Source: JAVBLT01 sp031553315 (GTDB lineage: Bacteria; Verrucomicrobiota; Kiritimatiellia; RFP12; DVOR01). Taken from it: 64,000 bases of DNA. The number at the start of each line of letters is the position of its first letter. Position 1 is the first letter of the stretch. A program made the translations under genes and the position numbers. Shown piece by piece: positions 32,760 to 40,274 of the stretch. The stretch spans positions 1 to 64,000 of the forward strand of contig JAVBLT010000020.1 in assembly GCA_031553315.1 (NCBI GenBank), given 5' to 3'. Under the pieces are notes generated by a model, which worked only from the letters and a program-made list of their open reading frames with translations, ran no database searches and was not told the origin of the DNA.

Positions 32760-33986
32760 ATGAACCGCCGTTCCTTCTTCAAAACCGCCGCCACCGGCCT
32801 CGCCGCACTGGCCGCCGCCCCCGCCCTCGCCCAAACCCAGGCTCCCGCCCTGCCCGCCCCCGTCCGGGGCGGGCCCGCCGCGCGCGCCTACTGGATTGCC
32901 CTCGCCGAGAAGATCTCCAGGCCCGTGCTGGAAAACCTCGCCGCGCGCACCCTCAAAAAGAACATGCCCGTGGAGGCCTTCAAACCCGAATGGCGCATTC
33001 CCTTCTCGCACCTCGAAGCGTTCGGGCGCCTGCTCAGCGGCATCGCGCCCTGGTTCGAGACCGACAAACCCCAGCCGTGGATCGACCTCGCCCTGCAAGG
33101 GATCGACGCGGGCACCGACCCGGCCTCGCCCGACTATTTCAACTTCACCGGCAAGCCCAACAAGCAGCCTCTTGTCGACGCCGCCTATCTGGCGATGGCC
33201 TTCCTCCGCGCGCCCAAGACCCTTTGGGAACCGCTTGACAGGCGCGTGAAGGACAACGTGATCACCGCCCTCAAAACGACCCGCGTGCTCCCCCCCAACC
33301 AGAGCAACTGGCTCCTCTTCGCTTCGACCATCGAAGTGTTCATGCACACCATCGGGGAACCCGTGGTCAAACCCCGCCTCGAAGAAGCCCTCCGCAAGCA
33401 CAACGAATGGTACAAAGGCGACGGCGTGTATGGCGACGGCAAGGACTTTCACTGGGATTACTACAACGGCTACGTCATCCACCCCATGCTCGTGGAAACC
33501 GCCCTCGTCTTAGGCGGCGACCCCGAATGGAAAGACCTGCTCAAAGACGTGATCAAGCGCGCCACCCGCTACGCCGGCGTGCTCGAGCGCCTCATCTCGC
33601 CCGAAGGCGCCTATCCCATTCTCGGCCGTTCCAGCGCCTACCGTTTCGGCGCCTTCCAGCCGCTTTCGCAAATGGCGCTCCTTAAAAAGCTGCCCAAAGG
33701 CGTTTCCCCCGCCCAGGTGCGCTGCGCCATGACGGCCCTCATCCGCCGCCAGATGGAAGCCCCCGGCACCTTCGACGCCGCCGGCTGGCTTCAGCTCGGC
33801 TTCTGCGGGCATCAGCCCAAAGTGGCCGACGGCTACGTCTCCACCGGCAGCCTCTACATCTGCGCCAACGGCCTCCTCGCCCTCGGCCTGCCCGCCTCGG
33901 ATCCCTTCTGGTCGGAGCCCGACGCCCCCTGGACCTCCGCCAAAGCCTGGAGCGGCGCCGACATCCCCGGAGACCACGCGATATGA
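32760..33986 (+). CDS. Exported DUF2264 family protein (paralogue 2)
   Basis: 408 residues, same length as and collinear with the preceding gene. Long shared blocks such as RRQMEAPGTFDAAGWLQLGF and LISPEGAYP show a tandem duplication. The N-terminal signal NRRSFFKTAATG keeps the twin Arg. Differences concentrate in the signal, linker and a few loops (for example PNKQ for PYNQ), suggesting altered substrate range rather than decay. An AAGGAA site lies upstream of the ATG at 32760. The last codons overlap the SGNH gene (ATGA at 33983). Confidence 0.9.
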   Translation: MNRRSFFKTAATGLAALAAAPALAQTQAPALPAPVRGGPAARAYWIALAEKISRPVLENLAARTLKKNMPVEAFKPEWRIPFSHLEAFGRLLSGIAPWFETDKPQPWIDLALQGIDAGTDPASPDYFNFTGKPNKQPLVDAAYLAMAFLRAPKTLWEPLDRRVKDNVITALKTTRVLPPNQSNWLLFASTIEVFMHTIGEPVVKPRLEEALRKHNEWYKGDGVYGDGKDFHWDYYNGYVIHPMLVETALVLGGDPEWKDLLKDVIKRATRYAGVLERLISPEGAYPILGRSSAYRFGAFQPLSQMALLKKLPKGVSPAQVRCAMTALIRRQMEAPGTFDAAGWLQLGFCGHQPKVADGYVSTGSLYICANGLLALGLPASDPFWSEPDAPWTSAKAWSGADIPGDHAI

Positions 33987-34678
33987 GGAAACATCTCTTT
34001 TTCGCGGCTCTTTGCGCGGCCGGGAGCCTCTTCGCGCAAACCTTCAAGGCCGGATCCTCAATCGTCTTTCAGGGCGATTCAATCACCGACGGCGGGCGCG
34101 GCCGCAATCAGGCCGACCTCAACCATGTGTTCGGCCACGGCTACATGTATCTCATCGCCTCCCAGGCGCTCGCCGAAAACCCCGCCCTCAATCTGCGCTT
34201 CTTCAACCGCGGCATCGGCGGAAACAGGCTTGCCGATCTTGAGAAACGCTGGCAGGCCGATGTGCTCGACCTCGAGCCCGATGCGCTCAGCATCCTCGTG
34301 GGCGTGAACGATCGAAACCCGCGCGTCGACCTGTTTGAAAAAACCTACGACGCCCTCCTCGAAACCACCCTCAAAGCCCGCCCCGGCATCAAAATCATCC
34401 TGGGCGAACCCTTCCTTCTCTCAACCGGCAAGTACACGGGCGAAGAGTGGAACACCCGCCGCCGCGCGGTCGACGACCGCCGCGCCGTGATTGAAAAGCT
34501 CGCCGCAAAGCACAAGCTCCCCCTGGTGCGCTATCAGGCCATGTTCGACGCCGCCTGCGCCCGCGCCCCCGCCGTCTACTGGATCTGGGACGACGTCCAC
34601 CCCACCGCCGCCGGCCATTGGCTCATGGCCGCCGAATGGAAACGCGCCTGGCAGGCCGCTTACGGCGAAGAAAAATAA
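33983..34678 (+). CDS. Exported SGNH/GDSL hydrolase
   Basis: 231 residues with a Sec signal peptide (MRKHLFFAALCAAGSLFAQ). SGNH esterase blocks are all present: GDS33IT (nucleophile Ser), block II Gly in NRGIGGNRL, block III Asn in VGVND, and D203-x2-H206 in DDVHP. Likely removes acetyl or other acyl groups from polysaccharide, judging from the two DUF2264 genes upstream with which it is translationally coupled. It could instead be a lipase or thioesterase; substrate is not readable from the sequence. Confidence 0.9.
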   Translation: MRKHLFFAALCAAGSLFAQTFKAGSSIVFQGDSITDGGRGRNQADLNHVFGHGYMYLIASQALAENPALNLRFFNRGIGGNRLADLEKRWQADVLDLEPDALSILVGVNDRNPRVDLFEKTYDALLETTLKARPGIKIILGEPFLLSTGKYTGEEWNTRRRAVDDRRAVIEKLAAKHKLPLVRYQAMFDAACARAPAVYWIWDDVHPTAAGHWLMAAEWKRAWQAAYGEEK

Positions 34679-34694
34679 CACCGAGAAACGCGGC

Positions 34695-34723
34695 TTGACT
34701 TTCCCGCCAAACGCGGTTACACT
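34695..34723 (+). promoter_or_regulatory. Sigma-70 promoter of the rpmH operon
   Basis: TTGACT (34695-34700), 17 bp, TACACT (34718-34723), 37 bp before the rpmH ATG. Confidence 0.85.
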
Positions 34724-34760
34724 TCCGCCTTTCATTTTACGAGAAAGAGGATCATAAACT

Positions 34761-34898
34761 ATGAAGATGACCTGGCAACCTTCGAAGATCAAGCGCAAAC
34801 GCAAGATCGGTTTCCGTGCCCGTATGTCGACCAAAGGCGGTCGCGCCCTGTTGAACGCCCGTCGCCGCAAGGGTCGCAAGAACCTGGTGCACGTATAA
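34761..34898 (+). CDS. rpmH: 50S ribosomal protein L34
   Basis: 45 residues, highly basic. It carries the family signature TWQPSKIKRKRKIGFRARM and the repeated Gly/Arg region ending KGRKNLVHV. An AGAGG site lies upstream of the ATG at 34761. First gene of the conserved rpmH-rnpA-yidD-yidC order, driven by a well-formed promoter. Confidence 0.97.
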   Translation: MKMTWQPSKIKRKRKIGFRARMSTKGGRALLNARRRKGRKNLVHV

Positions 34899-34916
34899 GC
34901 CGACCGGAAGGGTGTG

Positions 34917-35333
34917 ATGACGGAACAACCGGCATCCCCGGCTGCCGCCCGGCGAAAAGAAGGCGCTGAACAGGCGCCTCCTTTGCTTTTCAGGCCCTAC
35001 CGCCTGCCGTCTCCGGTTTACAAAGCCGTGCTTTCGGGCGGAAAATCCCTGCCGGGGCGGATGGTCGTCCTTTGGGTGCTGCCCTCCGGCGCGGATCGCC
35101 CGCGAATGGGCGTGGTGGTATCGAAGCGCACGCTGCGCGAGTCGGTTGACCGCGCGCGTGCGCGCCGTCTTTTACGGGAATCCTTTCGCCTGCTTCGGCC
35201 CGGCCTTGCGCCGGGGGCCGATGTGATTTTGATGGCGCGCTTCAGAATCGCCGGCGCGGCTTGCGCCGATGTGATGAAAGACGTGGAAAAACTCTGCCGC
35301 AAGGCCGGCATCTGGCGAGGGTGCGGTGCGTGA
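34917..35333 (+). CDS. rnpA: Ribonuclease P protein component
   Basis: 138 residues. Protein subunit that helps RNase P RNA cleave tRNA 5' leaders. The RNR-type signature is DRARARRLLRESFR; upstream PRMGVVVSKRTLRESV fits the family. The N-terminal about 25 residues before FRPYRLPS are low-complexity and unusual. GTG 34914 or ATG 34917 could start it; GGAAGG is placed for either. Stop overlaps yidD by 8 bp. Confidence 0.93.
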   Translation: MTEQPASPAAARRKEGAEQAPPLLFRPYRLPSPVYKAVLSGGKSLPGRMVVLWVLPSGADRPRMGVVVSKRTLRESVDRARARRLLRESFRLLRPGLAPGADVILMARFRIAGAACADVMKDVEKLCRKAGIWRGCGA

Positions 35334-35628
35334 GTTTTTTTCGCGCGCGGGGCGCATGGGCGCGTTCGCCTGCGTGTGCCTCGTGCGGATTTACCAGGCC
35401 ACGTTTTCGGTGTGGCGGGGAGCGCCGTGCTGCCGTTTTTCCCCGTCGTGCTCGGCCTACATGATCGAGGCGCTTGAGAAGCACGGATTGATTAAAGGGC
35501 TTTATCTGGGCTGCCGCCGGATTCTCCGGTGCCATCCCTTCGGGGCATACGGATACGATCCGGTGCCGGAACCGTCACGAAAGGCTTCGGAAGAAGCCGG
35601 AACACATTGGAAAAACGGAAACGAATGA
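35326..35628 (+). CDS. yidD: Membrane protein insertion efficiency factor YidD
   Basis: 100 residues from GTG 35326, inside the end of rnpA. Small peripheral inner-membrane protein assisting YidC/Sec insertion. Signature CCRFSPSCSAYMIEALEKHG and GLYLGCRRILRCHPFGAYGYDPVP match YidD exactly in layout. The Lys/Glu tail after the core is extra. Stop overlaps the yidC start (35625). Confidence 0.95.
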   Translation: MREFFSRAGRMGAFACVCLVRIYQATFSVWRGAPCCRFSPSCSAYMIEALEKHGLIKGLYLGCRRILRCHPFGAYGYDPVPEPSRKASEEAGTHWKNGNE

Positions 35629-37292
35629 ACAAACAGGAAAAAATCTTTGCGGCTCTGATCGCTTTGGCGATGGCGGGGTACATCGCGTGGACCAGCTACA
35701 TGGCGCCCCCGCCTCCGCCGCCGGCGCAGCCTAAACCGCCCGCCCCGGCGGTCGCCGCCCCCGCCGCCCCCGCCTCCGCCGAAGCGCCGATTCTTCAGGC
35801 CGCCACCCGGTCGACGGAGGAAACCGCCACGCTGAAAAGCGACGAGCTCCTCCTCACCGTTTCCTCGCGCGGCGGAGCGATCAAGAAGGCCGTGCTGCTC
35901 GATTACCGCGAGAAACCCGCGAAAGACAGCGACCCCGTGGCGTTTGATTTCGCAACCGCTCCCGCGCTCGCGCTGACGGTGCCCGGCATGATCGCCGCCG
36001 ATGCGGATTACGCATTGAAGCGGATCGACGACAAGACCGTGGAGCTGACCGCTGAAACGGCCGGCCGCCTGCGCGTCACCCGCACCATCCGCCTCGAAAA
36101 GGATTACCGCGTGGCGGTGAAAGATGCGGTCGCCAACCTCTCCGGCGCCGATTTGCCCGTCAACGCCTCCACCCTCTCGGCGGGCGCCCTCGCCCTGGGG
36201 CTTGAAGCGGGCGACGCCATCGCCGCCGATACCTTCGCCGTGGCCGACAAAGGCCCCGCCTACTGGGGCGGCAAGCTCAACGATTTCTTCGGCGCGAAAT
36301 CATCGGGCTGGATGGGTTGCGGCGGCGCGCCCTCCGCGACCGGGCTCGCGCTCCAGGCCGCGCGCGACGTGCCCGGCGCCCAGCGCTGGCTGGCCGTGAA
36401 GAACCGTTTCTTCGCGCAGGTGCTCATCCCCAATGAAGCCGACGGTTCCGGCGCCCGCCTCACCGTTTACCGCGACCCGAAAAACCCCAGGCTCGCCGTC
36501 AACCGCATTTCCGGCGAAATGCTCTTCCCCGCCGCCGTCGTTCCCGCCAACGGCACGCTTGAGCGCGGCGCCACGCTCTACATCGGCCCCAAGAAGCTTT
36601 CCACCCTCAAGAGCCTCGGCGTGGAAGATGTGATGGAGTTTGGCTTCTTCTCCTGGTTCTGCAAGCTCCTCCTGCCCACGCTCAACTTCTTCTACGGCCT
36701 GATTCCCAACTACGGCATCGCCATCATCCTGCTCACCTTCCTCGTGCGCACGCTCTTCTGGCCGCTCACCCACAAGAGCACGGTGAGCATGAAGAAGATG
36801 CAGACCGTGCAGCCGCTGATCAAGGAAATTCAGGCGAAGTACAAGGACAATCCCAAAAAGCTCCAGCAGGAGACCTGGGCCGTTTACCGCGAACACAAAG
36901 TGAACCCGCTTTCGAGCTGCCTGCCGATGCTGCTGCAGATTCCCGTGTTCATCGCCCTCTTCACGGTGCTGCGCAGCGCGGTCGAATTGCGCTACGCCCC
37001 CTTTCTGTGGATTTCCGACCTCAGCCAGCCCGAAAACCTCCTGGTCGGCATCGTTCCTCTGGGGCTCAACATCTGGCCCATTCTGATGGCCGTGACGATG
37101 GGCATCCAAAGCTGGCTCCAGCCCGGCGCCGGCGATCCCGCCCAGAAGAAGATGATGACCTGGATGATGCCCATCATGATGCTCGTGATGTTCTACTCCA
37201 TGCCCTCCGCGCTCTGCCTGTACTGGACGATCAGCCAGGTGCTCTCCATCGCCCAGATGCTGTGGATTCAGCGCTCGGCCAAACAGGCGTAA
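35625..37292 (+). CDS. yidC: Membrane protein insertase YidC/Oxa1
   Basis: 555 residues. Inserts and folds inner-membrane proteins with or without SecYEG. An N-terminal TM (about 8-26) precedes a Pro/Ala linker (about 28-55), a large periplasmic beta domain (about 60-335) and the five-TM Oxa1-like core (NYGIAIILLTFLVRTLFWPL, KKMQTVQPLIKEIQAKYKD, NPLSSCLPMLLQIPVFIALF). The conserved Arg for substrate transfer is in LVRTLFWPL. The longer frame to 35529 only shadows yidD. Genes downstream follow with 3-12 bp gaps, so they may be co-transcribed. Confidence 0.97.
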   Translation: MNKQEKIFAALIALAMAGYIAWTSYMAPPPPPPAQPKPPAPAVAAPAAPASAEAPILQAATRSTEETATLKSDELLLTVSSRGGAIKKAVLLDYREKPAKDSDPVAFDFATAPALALTVPGMIAADADYALKRIDDKTVELTAETAGRLRVTRTIRLEKDYRVAVKDAVANLSGADLPVNASTLSAGALALGLEAGDAIAADTFAVADKGPAYWGGKLNDFFGAKSSGWMGCGGAPSATGLALQAARDVPGAQRWLAVKNRFFAQVLIPNEADGSGARLTVYRDPKNPRLAVNRISGEMLFPAAVVPANGTLERGATLYIGPKKLSTLKSLGVEDVMEFGFFSWFCKLLLPTLNFFYGLIPNYGIAIILLTFLVRTLFWPLTHKSTVSMKKMQTVQPLIKEIQAKYKDNPKKLQQETWAVYREHKVNPLSSCLPMLLQIPVFIALFTVLRSAVELRYAPFLWISDLSQPENLLVGIVPLGLNIWPILMAVTMGIQSWLQPGAGDPAQKKMMTWMMPIMMLVMFYSMPSALCLYWTISQVLSIAQMLWIQRSAKQA

Positions 37293-37295
37293 CCC

Positions 37296-37913
37296 ATGAA
37301 GCGGGTCGTCATTCTCGGCGCAGGCGGTTTCGGCGGCGAAGCGGCATGGATCCTCAGCCGCATGCCCGGCGGCTACACCTGCGCCGGTTTCTGCGACGAC
37401 GCCCCCGATTTCGCCTCCGGTTCCCGTTTCGGTCTCCCCCTCCTCGGCCCGCTTGAGGGCGTGAGGGAGGCCGCGCTCCTCTTTCACTGCGCGGTCGGCC
37501 GAAACGCCCTTCGCCGCGCCCTGACCGCCCGCGCCCTTGCGCACGGCTGGCAACCGCTTTCGCTGATTGATCCCTCGGCCCTCATTGCCCCCACCGCCAC
37601 GATCGGTGCGGGGTGCTTCATCGGCCCCGGAGCGCTTGTCTCCGCCGGCGCCGCGCTGGGCGGCGGCGTGATCGTGAACCACCAGGCCACGGCCGGTCAC
37701 GATTGCCGCATCGGCGATTTCGCCCAGCTGTGCCCCGGAGCCCGCGTCTCGGGCGGGTGCGCGCTGGGCGAGGAGGCGCTCATGGGCTCCAACGCCGTCG
37801 CCGTGCCGGGCATCGCCATCGGCCGCGGGGCGGTCGTCGCGGCGGGCGCCGCCGCCTTGAAAAACGTCGACCCCGGCGCCACGCTGATTCGCTTTTCACG
37901 ACTCTCGGATTGA
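37296..37913 (+). CDS. PglD/NeuD-like acyltransferase (left-handed beta-helix)
   Basis: 205 residues. An N-terminal Rossmann-like sugar-nucleotide-binding segment (KRVVILGAGGFGGEAAWIL) precedes a hexapeptide-repeat beta-helix from about residue 95 (PTATIGAGCFIGPGALVSAG). The catalytic His candidates lie in IVNHQATAGHDC. Family members acetylate UDP-4-amino-sugars or sialic acid. The start is 3 bp after yidC with no clear ribosome site. Its neighbours do not form a glycan-synthesis cluster, so the acceptor is unknown. Confidence 0.88.
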   Translation: MKRVVILGAGGFGGEAAWILSRMPGGYTCAGFCDDAPDFASGSRFGLPLLGPLEGVREAALLFHCAVGRNALRRALTARALAHGWQPLSLIDPSALIAPTATIGAGCFIGPGALVSAGAALGGGVIVNHQATAGHDCRIGDFAQLCPGARVSGGCALGEEALMGSNAVAVPGIAIGRGAVVAAGAAALKNVDPGATLIRFSRLSD

Positions 37914-37925
37914 GGGAGGTTCTGA

Positions 37926-39269
37926 ATGACTACCGTTTCCCGACGTGTTTTTCTCTCCACTGCCGGCTTTTGCCTGGCCGGAACCCTGCTCCACGGCTGC
38001 CGCTTCGGAAGGGTTGCGCGACCCCGCCCGCGCCCCGGCAAGCTCCGCGTGGCGGTCATCGGCCTAGGCGCCCAGGGCCGTTTCGACTGTCGCGAGCTGA
38101 TGCGCTTCCCCGACCGGATCGAGCTCGCCGCGCTCTGCGATCCCGACCGGGTCGCGCTTTCCCGCACCGCCGATATTCTGCGGCCCCACGCGCCCGGCCT
38201 TCAGCTTTTCGCGGATTACCGCGCCCTTTTCAAAGCGTTGAACCCCGCGCCCGATGCCGTCGTCATCGCCGCGCCCGACCACCACCACGCCTGCGCCGCC
38301 ACCCTCGCGCTGGAGCGTGGAATCGCCGTGTACATGGAACCGCCGCTCGCGCGGACGCCTGCCGAATGCCGGGCGCTGGAGCGCCTCGCCGCCGGGAAGG
38401 GCGCGCTGCTGATGCTCGGCGACCAGGGCGCCGCCGCCGACGGTTTCCGCCACGGCGTGCGCCTGCTTGAAGCGGGCGTGCTGGGCGAGGCGACCGAGGC
38501 GTGGGCGTGGACTGAGGCTCCGGCATGGCCGCAAAGCGTGCTCCGGCCCGCGGGCGAAGATCCGGTACCCGAATCACTCGATTGGGATGTGTGGCTCGGC
38601 GGCGCGCCGTGGCGGCCTTTCAAGCGCGGCGCCTATCACACCGGCGTGTGGCGCGGCTGGTACGATTTCGGAACCGGCGCGCTCGGCGCCGCCGGGATTC
38701 ACCTGCTCAATCTGCCCTTCCGCGGGCTGGGCATACGCGCCGTCGACCGTGTGGAAGTCGCCGGCTTGCCCTTCGACACCCCTGAAAGCTATCCATCCGC
38801 GAGCCGGATCCGCTTCACCTGCCGCACCGCGTCGGGGTCACCCCTGGTGCTCAACTGGCTCGAAGCCGGTCAGCAGCCCCCCGCTTCCGTGCTGGCCTGC
38901 GTGCAGGAAACCTTCGGCGCTGTGCCCGCTTCGGGGTGCATGATCGCCGGAAGCAAAGGCCGGCTCCTGGGCGCGCACGACCGCTGCGAATACGTTTACG
39001 CCGCGCTCGGCGCCGATACCCGCTTTCAACCCGTGGATCAGCACCCGCTTTGCGCGGCATACAGGCCTGAAGCGTTGGAACAGAACCGCCTCGGCGCGTT
39101 TTTGAGCGCCCTTTCCCTGGGGAGCGACCCCGCCGCCGAGCGCGCCCATGCCGCCGGGCTCACACAGCTCGCGCTGCTGGGCTGCTTCGCCCAGCGCACC
39201 CGCGCCACGCTCCGGAACCCCGCCGCCGCCATGGCCAAAGACCCGGCTCCCCGGAAAGGGTGGCGCTGA
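37926..39269 (+). CDS. Exported Gfo/Idh/MocA-like protein lacking the catalytic-motif Lys
   Basis: 447 residues. N-terminal signal combines a twin-Arg motif (SRRVFLSTAG) and a lipobox-like LLHGC near residue 25, so Tat-exported and possibly lipidated. Rossmann domain: VAVIGLGAQGR (42-52) and AVVIAAPDHHH. The family motif usually reads EKP; here it is E138-P139-P140 (codon 38340-38342), so the expected catalytic Lys is missing. The C-terminal substrate domain (GTGALGAAGIHLLNL, YPSASRIRFTC) looks complete. It may be a non-redox binding protein or use another residue. Good ribosome site (GAGG) upstream. Confidence 0.85.
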   Translation: MTTVSRRVFLSTAGFCLAGTLLHGCRFGRVARPRPRPGKLRVAVIGLGAQGRFDCRELMRFPDRIELAALCDPDRVALSRTADILRPHAPGLQLFADYRALFKALNPAPDAVVIAAPDHHHACAATLALERGIAVYMEPPLARTPAECRALERLAAGKGALLMLGDQGAAADGFRHGVRLLEAGVLGEATEAWAWTEAPAWPQSVLRPAGEDPVPESLDWDVWLGGAPWRPFKRGAYHTGVWRGWYDFGTGALGAAGIHLLNLPFRGLGIRAVDRVEVAGLPFDTPESYPSASRIRFTCRTASGSPLVLNWLEAGQQPPASVLACVQETFGAVPASGCMIAGSKGRLLGAHDRCEYVYAALGADTRFQPVDQHPLCAAYRPEALEQNRLGAFLSALSLGSDPAAERAHAAGLTQLALLGCFAQRTRATLRNPAAAMAKDPAPRKGWR

Positions 39270-39272
39270 GGC

Positions 39273-40181
39273 ATGATCTTTCTCGGGATTGCCGTGGGGC
39301 TGCTTTCCGCCGTGCTCCAGGCCTGGTCGTATGTGTGCAGCACCTGGTTTCTGCAAAAGAAACACACCCCTTTCCAGCTTCTGCTCTATTCCCAGGTGGT
39401 GATGGGCGCGGTCTCGCTGCCGCTGCTGCTGGCGATGCTGCCGGGCGTGCCCTTTCCGGTGATGAAACACGCGCTCTTCATCCTCGGCTTCTGGCTGACC
39501 GGGTATCTCGCCGGGCAGTTCGGGTTCTTTCAGGCGCAGAAGACGATCGAACCCAGCCGCATTTCCTCGCTGATGGGGTTGAAGATTCCTCTCCTTGCCG
39601 CTTTTGTGCTGCTTCAGGGAAAACACCTCGGCGGCGGGCAGTGGCTCGCCGTGGCGATTGTGACGGCTGCCGCGTTTTGCCTCAACTGGAGCGGCGGCGG
39701 GCGCATTTCACCGGTGGGGCTGCTCTGGCTCAGCCTCACGCTGACCGGCTATGCCGCGTGCGACATGATGGAGACCGGCGTGGTGCAGCTGCTGGCCGCG
39801 CAAGACGGCTGGTCGATGTTCCGCGCCGCCTTGACCGCCATTTTTTTCTTCTACACCGCGCTTGGCCTCATTTGCGGCGCCGCGCTTGTGCGCAGAGGCC
39901 GCTTCGATTGGCCTGTCGCCCGTGATTCCCTGCCGTTTTGCGCATCGTGGTATGCCTCGCAATTGACGCTTTTCTTTTGTTTTGGCGCCTTGGGGGCTGT
40001 TTTCGGCAATGTGATACAAGCCAGCCGCGGCGTCTTCTCCGTTTTGATCGGTCTGGCGCTCATCGCGCTGGGGTGGCGTTATCCCGAGCCCAGGATCGGC
40101 CGTTTCGCCTGGATCCGCCGCGCCTTTGCCGCCGTGCTGATGGCGGCGGGCATCGCCCTCTACGCCCTGGCGCAGGGGTAG
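39273..40181 (+). CDS. EamA/DMT-family transporter-like membrane protein
   Basis: 302 residues, ten predicted transmembrane helices in two halves, as in drug/metabolite transporters. The C-terminal half carries FGALGAVFGNVIQASRGVFSVLIG, typical of the EamA repeat. Cargo unknown. The ATG at 39273 has GAGG upstream and lies 3 bp after the oxidoreductase gene. It ends the long plus-strand run begun at rpmH. Confidence 0.83.
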   Translation: MIFLGIAVGLLSAVLQAWSYVCSTWFLQKKHTPFQLLLYSQVVMGAVSLPLLLAMLPGVPFPVMKHALFILGFWLTGYLAGQFGFFQAQKTIEPSRISSLMGLKIPLLAAFVLLQGKHLGGGQWLAVAIVTAAAFCLNWSGGGRISPVGLLWLSLTLTGYAACDMMETGVVQLLAAQDGWSMFRAALTAIFFFYTALGLICGAALVRRGRFDWPVARDSLPFCASWYASQLTLFFCFGALGAVFGNVIQASRGVFSVLIGLALIALGWRYPEPRIGRFAWIRRAFAAVLMAAGIALYALAQG

Positions 40182-40208
40182 AGCGTGTTCACACGAGAGC
40201 ACCTTTTC

Positions 40209-40237
40209 TTTACACCTGAAGGCTTTTGCGTTAAACT
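40209..40237 (+). promoter_or_regulatory. Candidate promoter of nadE
   Basis: TTTACA (40209-40214), 17 bp, TAAACT (40232-40237), 37 bp before the ATG at 40275. Confidence 0.6.
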
Positions 40238-40274
40238 CCGCGCACATCTTTCACTTTTAGTTTTGGGAGCTGCC

